A DNA stretch of 64,000 bases from Shouchella clausii (GTDB lineage: Bacteria; Bacillota; Bacilli; Bacillales; Bacillaceae_D), in contig NZ_CP019985.1 in the NCBI RefSeq assembly GCF_002250115.1, positions 3,410,001 to 3,474,000 on the forward strand, in the 5' to 3' direction. How positions within the stretch are numbered: the first letter of the stretch is position 1; each line of letters begins with the position of its first letter. Under the pieces are notes generated by a model. The model saw only the letters and a program-made list of their open reading frames with translations, searched no databases and was not told where the DNA came from. The translations under genes and the position numbers were made by a program. Positions 43,888 to 53,208 of the stretch are shown here, piece by piece.

Positions 43888-44567
43888 TTTTACAACATGC
43901 AGTAGCTGCTTTTGCCTCGTTTGATTTTACGAATGGCGAGACAATGGCGACAACGGTCCAAATTGCCTTATTGCTAACGGTGCTGACGATTGCGCCAGGA
44001 ATTTTAATTTTGATGACATGCTTCACCCGCATCATCATTGTGCTAGCCTTTGTACGACAAGGGCTCGCCACTCAATCGACGCCACCAAACCAAGTGTTAA
44101 TTGGGCTTGCGTTGTTTATGACCGCCTTTATTATGGCCCCTGTCATTCAAGAAGTGTATGAGACAGCATACGTGCCTTTAGCGGATGGGGAGTATTCCAG
44201 CGAGGAAGCATTTGAGGCAGCCGTTGTACCAATTAAAGAATTTATGAGCGCCCATACAAGGGAAAAGGATTTGGCGTTGTTTATGGGGTACGGCGGATAT
44301 GACAGGCCTGCTTCAATCGACGACGTGCCGTTGACGGCGCTTGTGCCTGCTTTTGCAATTAGTGAGTTAAAAACAGCCTTTCAAATCGGCTTTTTGATTT
44401 TTATCCCTTTTCTTGTGATCGATATGATTGTTGCTAGTGTATTAATGTCGATGGGGATGATGATGCTGCCACCTGTCATGATCGCTCTGCCGTTTAAAGT
44501 GCTCTTGTTCGTGTTAGTAGATGGCTGGTATTTAGTCGTTCAAAGCTTGCTGATCAGCTATCAATAG
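43884..44567 (+). CDS. fliP: Flagellar export gate protein FliP
   Basis: 227-residue membrane protein that forms with FliQ and FliR the helical export pore. Conserved blocks: LTIAPGILILMTCFTRIIIVLAFVRQGL, PPNQVLIGLALFMTAFIMAPV, LVPAFAISELKTAFQIGFLIFIPFLVIDMIVASVLMSMGMMMLPPVMIALPFKVLLFVLVDGW. ATGA overlap with fliO. The next gene, fliQ, is 97 bases away, an unusually long gap for this operon. Confidence 0.98.
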   Translation: MILQHAVAAFASFDFTNGETMATTVQIALLLTVLTIAPGILILMTCFTRIIIVLAFVRQGLATQSTPPNQVLIGLALFMTAFIMAPVIQEVYETAYVPLADGEYSSEEAFEAAVVPIKEFMSAHTREKDLALFMGYGGYDRPASIDDVPLTALVPAFAISELKTAFQIGFLIFIPFLVIDMIVASVLMSMGMMMLPPVMIALPFKVLLFVLVDGWYLVVQSLLISYQ

Positions 44568-44664
44568 CGATGGGAACAATCATAATCGGCTCTCGTATTC
44601 TAGTGGGGCTGGCAGTTGCAGGAATGAACCAATGAGATTACCGATTCAATAGGAGTGAGCCGCT

Positions 44665-44934
44665 ATGAGTTTAGAAATGGTTACGCACTTAGCCCAAAGC
44701 GGTGTATGGACCGTACTGATCGTTGCTGGTCCGCTTTTGGTTGTAGCGTTGGCGCTCGGTCTGATTGTAAGTATATTCCAAGCGACGACGCAAATCCAGG
44801 AGCAAACACTAGCATTTATCCCTAAAATTGCTGGCGTGCTGCTTGCGCTCGTTTTCTTTGGCCCGTGGATGTTGTCGCAACTGACTGAGATGGCGTATAG
44901 CATTTACAACAATTTGTATAGGTTTATTGGCTGA
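44665..44934 (+). CDS. fliQ: Flagellar export gate protein FliQ
   Basis: 89 residues with two membrane helices (about 15-38 and 50-72): GPLLVVALALGLIVSIFQATTQIQEQTLAFIPKIAGVLLALVFFGPWML, the FliQ signature. AGGAGTGAG precedes ATG. Its last base is shared with the ATG of fliR (TGATGG). With FliP and FliR it builds the FliP5Q4R1 channel. Confidence 0.97.
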   Translation: MSLEMVTHLAQSGVWTVLIVAGPLLVVALALGLIVSIFQATTQIQEQTLAFIPKIAGVLLALVFFGPWMLSQLTEMAYSIYNNLYRFIG

Positions 44935-45716
44935 TGGATGAATGGCTAACGCTTTATCCGGCTTTTTTACTTATATTTATTCGCGTCAGCTCTTTTTTCG
45001 TCGTGCTGCCGCTTTTCAACCACCGGACGGTGCCTGCTCCGCTCAAGCTCGGACTATCGGCGTTTTTGGCTGCAATTCTCGCAGTATCTCTCGACGTGCC
45101 TGAGTTAGCACTAGATTTGCCATTTTTGCTTCTTGCCTTAAAGGAATTTGCGATTGGCATTGCTGCTGGACTGATCGCTTCGATGATTCTCTATGCTGTG
45201 CAAGTTGCGGGCGGTGTGATTGATTTCCATTTAGGCTTTATGCTTGCCAATGTCGTTGACCCGCAGACCGGGGCGCAAAGCCCGTTGACAGGAAGTTATT
45301 TATACCTTTTCGCGATGTTATATTTGCTAATTATAGACGGACACCATTTGCTTCTTGATGGCGTAATCTACAGTTATCAATTTGTCCCTCTTGACCAACT
45401 GGCGCTTCCGTTTGGGAGCGGGCATGTCATGGAGCATGTGGCGCAAGTGATGGTGATGCTGTTTGCGATGGCAGTGTCGATGGCTATGCCTGTAGTTGGT
45501 GCACTCTTTTTAGTTGATGTGGCCTTAGGCATTATCTCAAGAACCGTTCCGCAAATGAATGTGTTTGTCGTCGGGATTCCAATTAAGATGTTGGCAGGTT
45601 TTATCGTGTTTGCTATCTATATCGGCGTCTTTTTTATGAGCGTGAACGTTTTATTTGAAGAATTATTGCTTGCGATGAGGCGTCTGCTAGAAGGGCTAGG
45701 TGGTGGTCCGCAATGA
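44934..45716 (+). CDS. fliR: Flagellar export gate protein FliR
   Basis: 260-residue polytopic membrane protein, the single-copy subunit closing the export pore. Blocks: FLLIFIRVSSFFVVLPLFNHRTVPAPLKLGLSAFLAAIL, KEFAIGIAAGLIASMILYAVQVAGGVIDFHLGFMLANVVDPQTGAQSPLTG. The stop overlaps the start of flhB by 4 bases, giving coupled translation of two proteins that touch each other. Confidence 0.97.
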   Translation: MDEWLTLYPAFLLIFIRVSSFFVVLPLFNHRTVPAPLKLGLSAFLAAILAVSLDVPELALDLPFLLLALKEFAIGIAAGLIASMILYAVQVAGGVIDFHLGFMLANVVDPQTGAQSPLTGSYLYLFAMLYLLIIDGHHLLLDGVIYSYQFVPLDQLALPFGSGHVMEHVAQVMVMLFAMAVSMAMPVVGALFLVDVALGIISRTVPQMNVFVVGIPIKMLAGFIVFAIYIGVFFMSVNVLFEELLLAMRRLLEGLGGGPQ

Positions 45717-46801
45717 CAAGGCTACCTATGGATCTGCAATGGTTTGCAGAGGAGAAAACAGAAAAAGCGACGCCTAAAAAAAGGCAGGAGACCCGCAAAA
45801 AAGGGCAAGTGCCAAAGAGCCAGGACGTCAATACCGCGTTTATGCTATTTGCCGCATTTTTGCTTCTATCCCTCTTTGCTGGGCCAATGCTGTTTGCTGC
45901 TTTGAAGGAAATGATGGCTGATGTGTTTCAGCGCTTTCTATCATTGCCGCTAACAGCTGAAAATAGTGCGGCATTGTTTAACGAATTGACATGGGAGATG
46001 GGAATGGCGGCTTTGCCGATTATGGCGCTGACTGTTCTTGCCGGCGCATTTGCCAGCTTCGTGCAAGTCGGTTCTTTATTTACGGCCGAGCCAATGAAAC
46101 TGAAACTGGAAAAATTAGATCCGATTAAAGGGGCCAAGCGAATATTTTCGACGCGGGCACTCGTCGAACTTGGCAAATCGATGTTAAAGATTGTCTTTAT
46201 TGGCGCAGCAGTGGCCTTTGTGATTTATGCAAATATAGGCGATGTCTTGCTTTTATCACAAAAAAGTGTTGAGGTCGGCGCTGCTTCGATTGGCCATTTA
46301 ACAGTGACAATGGGACTGTTTGCGGCGGTATTGTTAATGGTCCTCGCTATACCAGATTACCTTTACCAGCGCTATGACCATGAAAAGCAAATCCGGATGT
46401 CAAAAAAAGATATTCGTGATGAGCATAAGACGATGGAAGGTGACCCGAAAATTAGGGCGCGCCGGAAACAACGGCAATTGGAAATGTCGATGAACAGGAT
46501 TATGCAAGAAGTGCCAAAAGCGGATGTCGTCATTACAAACCCGACCCATTACGCGGTAGCGCTTCGCTACGACCAAGAACAAGCCGATGCGCCAATCGTT
46601 GTCGCAAAAGGCGTTGATTATATGGCTGAACGAATTAAAACGGTCGCCAAAAGCCATGATGTTCCGCTTGTTGAAAACGTTGCGTTAGCAAGGGCGATGT
46701 ATGCGTCTGTTGAACTGATGCATCCAATCCATGAAGACATGTTCCAAGCTGTCGCCGAAGTGCTTGCCTACGTGTACCGGTTAAAGAAAAACAAACATTA
46801 A
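45713..46801 (+). CDS. flhB: Flagellar export switch protein FlhB
   Basis: 362 residues. Four membrane helices (about 30-200) and a cytoplasmic domain with the autocleavage site NPTH in ADVVITNPTHYAVALRYD. EKTEKATPKKRQETRKKGQVPKSQD is the conserved N-terminus. FlhB switches export from rod-hook to filament substrates after the signal from FliK. Its cytoplasmic domain is paralogous to YlqH at 18664. Confidence 0.98.
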   Translation: MTRLPMDLQWFAEEKTEKATPKKRQETRKKGQVPKSQDVNTAFMLFAAFLLLSLFAGPMLFAALKEMMADVFQRFLSLPLTAENSAALFNELTWEMGMAALPIMALTVLAGAFASFVQVGSLFTAEPMKLKLEKLDPIKGAKRIFSTRALVELGKSMLKIVFIGAAVAFVIYANIGDVLLLSQKSVEVGAASIGHLTVTMGLFAAVLLMVLAIPDYLYQRYDHEKQIRMSKKDIRDEHKTMEGDPKIRARRKQRQLEMSMNRIMQEVPKADVVITNPTHYAVALRYDQEQADAPIVVAKGVDYMAERIKTVAKSHDVPLVENVALARAMYASVELMHPIHEDMFQAVAEVLAYVYRLKKNKH

Positions 46802-46823
46802 ACATGAAAAGGAGGGAGATGCG

Positions 46824-48860
46824 ATGAAAGCGAGGGATTTAACGGTTTTAGCAGGCGTGATTTTAATCATTGTTATGCTGATTATCCCGCTTCCGCCTTT
46901 TTTGCTCGATGTCTTAATTATATTCAATATTTCACTGTCATTGCTCATTTTGCTAGTAGCCATCAGTACAAAAGATGCCCTTGACTTTTCCATTTTTCCA
47001 ACGATGCTGTTGCTCGTCACACTGTTTCGCTTAGGATTAAGCGTGTCGACGACACGGTCGATTCTCGGCAATGCGGAAGCAGGGAATGTAATTGACACGT
47101 TTGGGAGTTTTGTCATTGGCGGCAATGCTGTAGTTGGGTTTATCGTCTTTTTAATCCTCATCGTTATCCAGTTTATTGTCATTACAAAAGGGGCAGAGCG
47201 TGTTTCGGAAGTCGGTGCCCGCTTTACGCTTGACGCCATGCCAGGAAAACAAATGAGCATTGATGCAGATTTGAATGCTGGGCTCATTTCTGACCGTGAG
47301 GCGAAACAACGCCGCGAAAAAATTGAGCGCGAGGCTGACTTTTATGGTTCGATGGACGGTGCCAGCAAATTTGTAAAAGGCGATGCCATTGCTAGCATCA
47401 TTATTGTCATCATTAATATGCTCGGCGGCCTCTTGATTGGCATGATGCAAATGGGCATGGACATGAACACGGCGGCCAATACATACACGCTTCTAACAGT
47501 CGGGGACGGCTTGGTCACGCAAATACCGGCATTGCTTATTTCTACAGCTACAGGCGTCATTGTTACCAAGGCCGCTTCAGAAGGAAACTTAAGCACCGAT
47601 CTGTCGGGGCAAATTCTCGCTTACCCGAAGCTTCTTTATGTAACGGCAGCCACTATTTTTCTACTTGGTTTAGCAACGCCGATTACGAAAGTTGTCACGT
47701 TTTCGATCGCAGGGTTGCTCGCTTTTGCAGGCTACCGACTGTCAAAAGCAAGCTTGGCAAAAGCGAATTTAGAAGAAGCCCTTTTAGAAGAAGCGCCACC
47801 TGAAGAGCCGTCTGGCCCTGAGAGCGTCGTCCAACTTTTGCAAATGGACCCGATTGAATTTGAGTTTGGCTACGGCTTGATTCCGTTAGCAGATGCCAAC
47901 CAAGGGGGAGATTTGCTCGACCGTGTCGTGATGATTCGCAAGCAAATGGCCCTTGAACTTGGTTCTGTCATCCCTGTTATACGGATCCGCGACAACATTT
48001 CCCTTGAGCCAAACAGTTATACGATCAAAGTTAAAGGCACTGTTGTTGCCAAAGGGGAAGTGCTGCTCGACCATTACATGGCCATGAGCACAGGGGAACA
48101 AGATGACTCGATTATTGGCATTGAAACGATTGAACCTGCATTTGGACTGCCTGCTTTATGGGTAGACGAGGACATGCGCGACCGCGCTGAAATGGCCGGT
48201 TACACAGTCGTCGATCCGCCGACAGTCATTTCGACACATTTAACGGAAGTGTTAAAAGCACATGCCCATGAGCTGCTTGGGCGTGAAGAAACGAAGCAGC
48301 TTATCGACCATCTGATAGAATCGTATCCGACGCTGGTCGAAGAAGTAACGCCGAACCCGCTCACAACGGGCGATATTCAAAAAGTGCTCCGCAATTTGTT
48401 GCGCGAACAATTATCGATCCGGAATTTGCCTGTTATTTTTGAAGCGCTCGCTGATTACGGCCCGCTAACAAAAGACATGAATGTCGTCACGGAGTATGTG
48501 CGCCAAGCTTTATCACGGCAAATTACAACACAATTGACAAACGGCGGAAACGAATTATTCGTCATCACGTTAGCCGCTGCTGTTGAAAAGAAAATTGCTG
48601 ATGCGATTGGCCAGAATGAGAATGGCAGCTTTTTGGCACTTGCGCCTGCTGATTCACAAGCGATTTTACAAAACACGGCCAAGGAAGTACAAAAAGTGGC
48701 TGAACTTGGCAGACAGGCCGTGATTTTATGTTCGCCGGCCGTACGAATGCACATGCGCCAATTAATCGAGCGCTATTTGCCCCATGTTCCCGTCGTGTCT
48801 TATAACGAACTGGAACCGGATGTGGAAGTCCAAAGCGTAGGAGTGGTTAATGCCGAATGA
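46824..48860 (+). CDS. flhA: Flagellar export gate protein FlhA
   Basis: 678 residues. Eight membrane helices in the first 330 or so include the FHIPEP region (TLFRLGLSVSTTRSIL, KGAERVSEVGARFTLDAMPGKQMSIDADLNAGLISDREAKQRR); the large cytoplasmic ring domain (about 350-678) binds export chaperones. AAAGGAGGGAG precedes ATG. The stop overlaps the flhF ATG (ATGA). Complete length for the family. Confidence 0.98.
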   Translation: MKARDLTVLAGVILIIVMLIIPLPPFLLDVLIIFNISLSLLILLVAISTKDALDFSIFPTMLLLVTLFRLGLSVSTTRSILGNAEAGNVIDTFGSFVIGGNAVVGFIVFLILIVIQFIVITKGAERVSEVGARFTLDAMPGKQMSIDADLNAGLISDREAKQRREKIEREADFYGSMDGASKFVKGDAIASIIIVIINMLGGLLIGMMQMGMDMNTAANTYTLLTVGDGLVTQIPALLISTATGVIVTKAASEGNLSTDLSGQILAYPKLLYVTAATIFLLGLATPITKVVTFSIAGLLAFAGYRLSKASLAKANLEEALLEEAPPEEPSGPESVVQLLQMDPIEFEFGYGLIPLADANQGGDLLDRVVMIRKQMALELGSVIPVIRIRDNISLEPNSYTIKVKGTVVAKGEVLLDHYMAMSTGEQDDSIIGIETIEPAFGLPALWVDEDMRDRAEMAGYTVVDPPTVISTHLTEVLKAHAHELLGREETKQLIDHLIESYPTLVEEVTPNPLTTGDIQKVLRNLLREQLSIRNLPVIFEALADYGPLTKDMNVVTEYVRQALSRQITTQLTNGGNELFVITLAAAVEKKIADAIGQNENGSFLALAPADSQAILQNTAKEVQKVAELGRQAVILCSPAVRMHMRQLIERYLPHVPVVSYNELEPDVEVQSVGVVNAE

Positions 48861-49837
48861 ACGTAAAACGATTTGTAGCCCCGACGCTAGAAGAAGCGGC
48901 AAAAGACATTCGCAAGCAGTTGGGCAAGGATGCTGTTATATTGCACGTAAAAGAAGTGATGACAGGAGGACTATTTGGGTTTTTTGGCAAAAAGCAAGTC
49001 CAAGTGACCGCTGGCATTGACGGACCGAGTCATCGTAACAGCAACGTTAGCCGCGAAGGTGATGATAAGCAATCACCGCTTTTAAAAGAAGCAAACCGCC
49101 ATTTGCAACAGCTGGGCGTGTCGAACCGTGTTCTTAAAAATTTGCAGTTGACAGCACAAATGGCAGAGAAGCAAGGCGACGCCCGGACGAAAGAAGAGTT
49201 GCTTATGCATACATTTCGCGCCAGTTTGCAGCTGCAACCATTCGCGCAAAAACGGCAACAAACACTCATTGTCGCTGGGCCAACTGGGGTAGGAAAAACA
49301 ACAACAATCGCCAAGCTTGCTGCAAAAGCCATGTTTGAGGAAAACAAAACGGTTTCTTTCATCACATTTGATACGTATCGGATTGCCGCAGTCGAACAGT
49401 TAAAAACATATGCTCATATTCTCGATTGCCCTATTTATACAGCATACAATGAAGCAGAATTAATCGATTTGTGCAGCCGGCAAACGGCTGATCTTGTCTT
49501 AGTTGACACAGCTGGGCGCAATTATTTGCATGAGCAAATGCCTGTGGAGCTCATTGATTATATACGGCAGAGCGCGTCTTGCCATTTGTTGGTTGCCCTT
49601 AGTTTGGCTGCCAAAGCAGAAGATGCACGGCATATGCTTAGCCGTTTTCCAAAAGAGCTTGTCAATGGCCTGATCTTAACGAAGTTGGATGAAACGGCTT
49701 CACTTGGAACACTTTGTGAGCTTTTGTACAGCGAGGCGATTCCGGTTGCTTGTGTGACGACCGGGCAAAATGTGCCAGAAGATATTTGCTGGCCTGATAA
49801 AGAACAATTGCTGAAGTGGCTTACCGGGGGTGTCTAA
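48857..49837 (+). CDS. flhF: SRP-type GTPase FlhF
   Basis: 326-residue GTPase that sets number and placement of flagella. A short B domain (about 1-60, VKRFVAPTLEEAAKDIRKQLGKDAVILHVKEV), N domain (about 75-130) and G domain with G1 [10 protein letters not shown] (141-150), DTYRIAAVEQLKTYA, G3 DTAGR and G4 TKLDE. It overlaps flhA by 4 bases and the next gene by the shared TAATG. Its partner FlhG is represented downstream by an aberrant protein. Confidence 0.97.
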   Translation: MNVKRFVAPTLEEAAKDIRKQLGKDAVILHVKEVMTGGLFGFFGKKQVQVTAGIDGPSHRNSNVSREGDDKQSPLLKEANRHLQQLGVSNRVLKNLQLTAQMAEKQGDARTKEELLMHTFRASLQLQPFAQKRQQTLIVAGPTGVGKTTTIAKLAAKAMFEENKTVSFITFDTYRIAAVEQLKTYAHILDCPIYTAYNEAELIDLCSRQTADLVLVDTAGRNYLHEQMPVELIDYIRQSASCHLLVALSLAAKAEDARHMLSRFPKELVNGLILTKLDETASLGTLCELLYSEAIPVACVTTGQNVPEDICWPDKEQLLKWLTGGV

Positions 49838-50412
49838 TGGATCAAGCAGAAGGCTTGCGCATGCTTGCAAGCAGGAAAACGAAAGCATTTGAAATCCAGC
49901 TTTCAAACGCGCAAGAAACAATGATGATAGAAGAATTTTGTCAAGCGCTCGATCGCTATGGGTTCCAAGCGGTTATTATCGCAACCGACGCCGCAAAACA
50001 ACTTTTTTCAGCCCAGAAACAAGACCATCTATTTACCCGAGAATCGAGTAAAACGCTGTCCGCTGCCAATGTACAAGTGCTGTTTTATATCCGGACAGCG
50101 GGGGAGAAAAAACAATTGCGCCAAGATGTTCCTTTGTTGTTGTTTACAGTGGCGGATAAAGAGGCGCTTCTTGCCAACTATCAGTTTGTGAAACAAGAAA
50201 TGCCTCATTCTGTTTTACTCCTTGGATTGTCACAAGGAGATTCAGAGAAAGCGAAGCGGGCTGCTTACAATATGGCGCATACGATTACGACATTTTTAGA
50301 AAAGCGGGCAACAATCCTCGGTGTCATTGAAAACGGGCCTCGCGAAGCGTACGTTGATAGCATTTACGAGAGTGTAAGCGTGCTCGTAAAGGAATTTTTA
50401 TTGGAATGGTGA
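49837..50412 (+). CDS. Degenerate FlhG/YlxH-position protein without P-loop
   Basis: 191 residues at the exact place of flhG (ylxH), with the start overlapping the flhF stop (TAATG). It begins MDQAEGLRMLASRKTK, which keeps the DQAxxLR motif by which FlhG stimulates the FlhF GTPase. The MinD-type ATPase core of normal FlhG (about 290 residues, with GKGGVGKSN) is missing: no Walker A, no switch motifs. The later part, AAYNMAHTITTFLEKRATILGVIEN, weakly recalls the C-terminal part of FlhG. I infer a shortened FlhG that keeps the FlhF contact but has lost ATP-driven polar or membrane cycling. Confidence 0.7.
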   Translation: MDQAEGLRMLASRKTKAFEIQLSNAQETMMIEEFCQALDRYGFQAVIIATDAAKQLFSAQKQDHLFTRESSKTLSAANVQVLFYIRTAGEKKQLRQDVPLLLFTVADKEALLANYQFVKQEMPHSVLLLGLSQGDSEKAKRAAYNMAHTITTFLEKRATILGVIENGPREAYVDSIYESVSVLVKEFLLEW

Positions 50413-51335
50413 CCGTAGCGATTGTGAGCCCTTCTTTGTTTAAGCAGCAATTTCTACAAACGGCGCTACGTCAAGTCGGGGGAATTGAGGCAAATGTTGC
50501 TTTTTCAAACTGGGAGGAGGCGATTGTGACTGTTGATGCATTTTTATATGCGCCTTGTGACGAATGGGAGCAAATCGACGTCATGGGGTTGCCTCGCCAT
50601 ACAGTGTTTGTGCTGGAACGGCATCAGCGAGTGGTTGACAGCGAACGTACCGTCTTCTGGCAAACGGCAAATGCTAAAGCGCTAACCAAAGACATTGCCG
50701 CCAAACTGTTGCCATGTCGCAAACGAGAGGAAGCGCCAGTGCAGCCATTAGGGGAAGTGGTTGCCATTGGTGCATCATCAGGCGGCCCTCTTGCTCTCAC
50801 ACACGTGCTGACAAAGCTAGCCCCTGACTTTTCAGCTCCAGTCGTTATTGCCCAGCATATGCCAGCAGGTTTTACGAAATCGCTCGCCGCTCGGCTTGAT
50901 CGCTTATGTCGGATTCGCGTCAAAGAAGCATCACATGGGGAAGCGCTACTTGGAGGTACTGCTTATATTGCCCCAGGAGGCGCCCAGTTGGAACTAAATA
51001 AACGCGGCGCTCGCTTGTACGCGCACATTTCACCTGCTGGCAAACATGATTTGTACCATCCTAGTGTGTCCCTGCTTTTTCAGTCTACCATTGCGTGTGC
51101 AACGAAAACGCTTGTTGTGTTAACAGGCATGGGGAATGATGGTTCAAAAGTATTGGAAATGGTCAAGCAAAGCGGCGGTTGTGAAATCTTAGCAGAATCG
51201 GAAAAATCGGCGGCGATTTTTGGAATGCCTAAGGCGGCGATTGCGAGCAATCAAGTCGACGTTGTCATGGACAAGGATGAGATCGGGCGCTATTTAGCTA
51301 AAAAAGATAAACGGGAAGGGGGATTTTATGCGTAA
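50406..51335 (+). CDS. cheB: CheB-type protein-glutamate methylesterase with degenerate receiver
   Basis: 309 residues. The C-terminal methylesterase domain is complete: Ser124 in IGASSGGP, His151 in AQHMPAGF, Asp245 in TGMGNDG. It demethylates chemoreceptor glutamates. The first 105 residues have receiver-domain length, but VAIVSPSLFKQ replaces the VVDDSAFMR acid pocket, no Asp occupies the phospho-acceptor strand (DAFLYAPCDEW) and the Lys-Pro block is gone. Phosphorylation by CheA therefore looks impossible. It overlaps the upstream gene by 7 bases and cheC by 8. cheA and cheW, which follow cheB in Bacillus subtilis, are absent here. Confidence 0.9.
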   Translation: MVTVAIVSPSLFKQQFLQTALRQVGGIEANVAFSNWEEAIVTVDAFLYAPCDEWEQIDVMGLPRHTVFVLERHQRVVDSERTVFWQTANAKALTKDIAAKLLPCRKREEAPVQPLGEVVAIGASSGGPLALTHVLTKLAPDFSAPVVIAQHMPAGFTKSLAARLDRLCRIRVKEASHGEALLGGTAYIAPGGAQLELNKRGARLYAHISPAGKHDLYHPSVSLLFQSTIACATKTLVVLTGMGNDGSKVLEMVKQSGGCEILAESEKSAAIFGMPKAAIASNQVDVVMDKDEIGRYLAKKDKREGGFYA

Positions 51336-51942
51336 TCGATTAGACGGAATGAAGGAAATGGCCAATATCGGCACAGGCTACGCGGCGACAGCTCTGTCCA
51401 GCCTCCTTGGCGCCAATGTCGTCATGGACGTTCCCGCGGCCCGCTACTTATGCATGGCTGAACTGCCCCGCTTCCGTTTTGCGGAGGATGAAGAAATTGC
51501 TGCTGTTTATGCCCCCCTTGGCGGCGAGCTTAGCGGCGGAATGTTCTTTATGGCGACCACGAAGGCAGCAGCTGCTTTTTCCGCTTATTTGCTTGAAGAG
51601 AAGCTCAAGCTAAAGCCACATGTATTTGCGGCAAGTGAGCTAGCCCAGTCAGCTTTCCAAGAAGTAGGCAATCTATTAATCGGTGCTTATTTGACTGCTT
51701 TATCAAAACTGACAGACTTAAAATGCTACCCGCTTGTGACGGAGCTTTCCATTGACTTAGCAAGCGCTGTTCTGGCAGAAGGGGCGCTACATTTAATCGA
51801 TGACGAAGAATGTATTGTGATGGAAACGGACATTTGCCTTCCACAATCGACGCAGCCCCTTGACGGCTTATTGCTGTTTATACCCGATAAAAACGCGAGT
51901 GTCACCTTAACGCAGGCGTTGGAGGCTAGCTGCCATGACTAA
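51328..51942 (+). CDS. cheC: CheY-P phosphatase CheC
   Basis: 204 residues. CheC dephosphorylates CheY-P and binds CheD in the Bacillus adaptation loop. Both phosphatase sites are kept: Asp6-Glu10-Asn13 with Pro36 ([15 protein letters not shown]) and Ser108-Glu112-Asn115 ([16 protein letters not shown]). AAGGGGGAT precedes ATG. It overlaps cheB by 8 bases and cheD by 8 bases, so translation is coupled. Confidence 0.95.
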   Translation: MRNRLDGMKEMANIGTGYAATALSSLLGANVVMDVPAARYLCMAELPRFRFAEDEEIAAVYAPLGGELSGGMFFMATTKAAAAFSAYLLEEKLKLKPHVFAASELAQSAFQEVGNLLIGAYLTALSKLTDLKCYPLVTELSIDLASAVLAEGALHLIDDEECIVMETDICLPQSTQPLDGLLLFIPDKNASVTLTQALEASCHD

Positions 51943-52414
51943 GGGCGAAACCATCTCAATCGGAGAGTGGAAAATTGTCAAAGGCGAGGGTGTCTTACGG
52001 ACGTGCGGCTTAGGCTCTTGTATCGGCATTGTCTTGTATGATCAGGAACGAGTCATCGCCGGCATGGTCCATGTGATGCTCCCTGATTCGACGAAGGCGC
52101 GAAAAGGGGCAAATCCATGGCGCTATGCGGATACAGCCATCGCCTCCTTGCAGGCAGAGTTAAAAAAGCAGGGCGCTAGGAAACTTTGCGCAAAAATGGC
52201 GGGGGGTGCACAAATGTTTAAACACGCAGTGAAACGTGAATTTATGCAAATCGGCGAGCGCAACGCGGCGGCTGCCAGAGAGACACTCGCGCGCTTAGGC
52301 ATCACACTTGTTGCAGAAGACACAGGTGGAACGAAGGGGCGGACGATCCAATACGACGTCAAAACAGGCGAATTGGCCGTCCGTACGGTCCATCACGGGC
52401 AAATGATACTTTGA
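51935..52414 (+). CDS. cheD: Chemoreceptor glutamine deamidase CheD
   Basis: 159 residues. The catalytic Cys29 (CGLGSCIGI), His46 (GMVHVMLP) and Thr137 (KGRTIQYD) are present. CheD deamidates receptor glutamines and raises receptor output when released from CheC. Start ATG overlaps cheC. Stop TGA (52412-52414) lies at the Shine-Dalgarno of sigD. Confidence 0.96.
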   Translation: MTKGETISIGEWKIVKGEGVLRTCGLGSCIGIVLYDQERVIAGMVHVMLPDSTKARKGANPWRYADTAIASLQAELKKQGARKLCAKMAGGAQMFKHAVKREFMQIGERNAAAARETLARLGITLVAEDTGGTKGRTIQYDVKTGELAVRTVHHGQMIL

Positions 52415-52431
52415 AAGGGGAGTGCGGCTTT

Positions 52432-53196
52432 ATGGCAAATGCTGCAGAGTTATGGAAACAATGGGATGACGAACATTCAGAAGTAGCTGCTGAAGCGTTG
52501 ATCGAACACTATATGCCGCTAGTTGCTTACCATGTGCAACGCATATCGAATGGCTTGCCGTCATCGATTTCAAAAGATGAACTGAAAAGCCACGCCTTAA
52601 GCGGCCTGCTAGATGCAATTGCCAAGTTTGATTCCAAGCGAGCGCTAAAATTTGATACATATGCATCGTTTCGAATCCGGGGAGCGATTATCGATGGGCT
52701 CCGCAAAGAAGACCGCCTGCCACGGACAATCCGTGATAAAGTAAAAAAGTTGGAACAAATCACAGAACAACTAGAACAGGAGAAAGGGCGGTCTGTTCTT
52801 CCTGGTGAAGTTGCCGCTGCAATGGGTTTGCCAGAAAAAGAGGTCGAAGCGTTAAAACGGGAACAATTTGCCAGCCATACGCTTTCCTTGGACGACGTTA
52901 TGCATATGAACGACCACTTGGACCCTAGCGCTGTAGCTTACCAATTTGAAGACGAACAAGCGATTATGCCTGATGACAAATTAGTCGAAGAAGATACACG
53001 GAAAGAATTAGCAGAGATGATTAAAGAGCTAGGACGCAATGAACAGCTTGTCATCCAACTTAGCTATTACGAAGAGTTGTCATTGACGGAAATCGGGCGC
53101 ATTTTAAATTTGTCGACTTCACGCATTTCACAAATTCATGCCCGGGCAATTGCTAAACTGCGGAAAGGCTTGCAAAAGAAAGAATTTGTCCGTTAA
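52432..53196 (+). CDS. sigD: RNA polymerase sigma factor SigD (FliA/sigma-28 family)
   Basis: 254 residues. It directs transcription of late flagellar, chemotaxis and autolysin genes. Region 2 (LIEHYMPLVAYHVQRI, GLLDAIAKFDSKRALKFDTYASFRIRGAIIDGLRKEDRLPRTIRDK), region 3 and region 4 (LGRNEQLVIQLSYYEELSLTEIGRILNLSTSRISQIHARAIAKLRK) are complete. AAAGGGGAG 10 bases before ATG 52432 sets the start; TTG 52411 is in frame but precedes the site. It keeps the Bacillus position near the operon end, where distance from the promoter limits its level. Confidence 0.98.
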   Translation: MANAAELWKQWDDEHSEVAAEALIEHYMPLVAYHVQRISNGLPSSISKDELKSHALSGLLDAIAKFDSKRALKFDTYASFRIRGAIIDGLRKEDRLPRTIRDKVKKLEQITEQLEQEKGRSVLPGEVAAAMGLPEKEVEALKREQFASHTLSLDDVMHMNDHLDPSAVAYQFEDEQAIMPDDKLVEEDTRKELAEMIKELGRNEQLVIQLSYYEELSLTEIGRILNLSTSRISQIHARAIAKLRKGLQKKEFVR

Positions 53197-53208
53197 GGGG
53201 GAGAGCAA

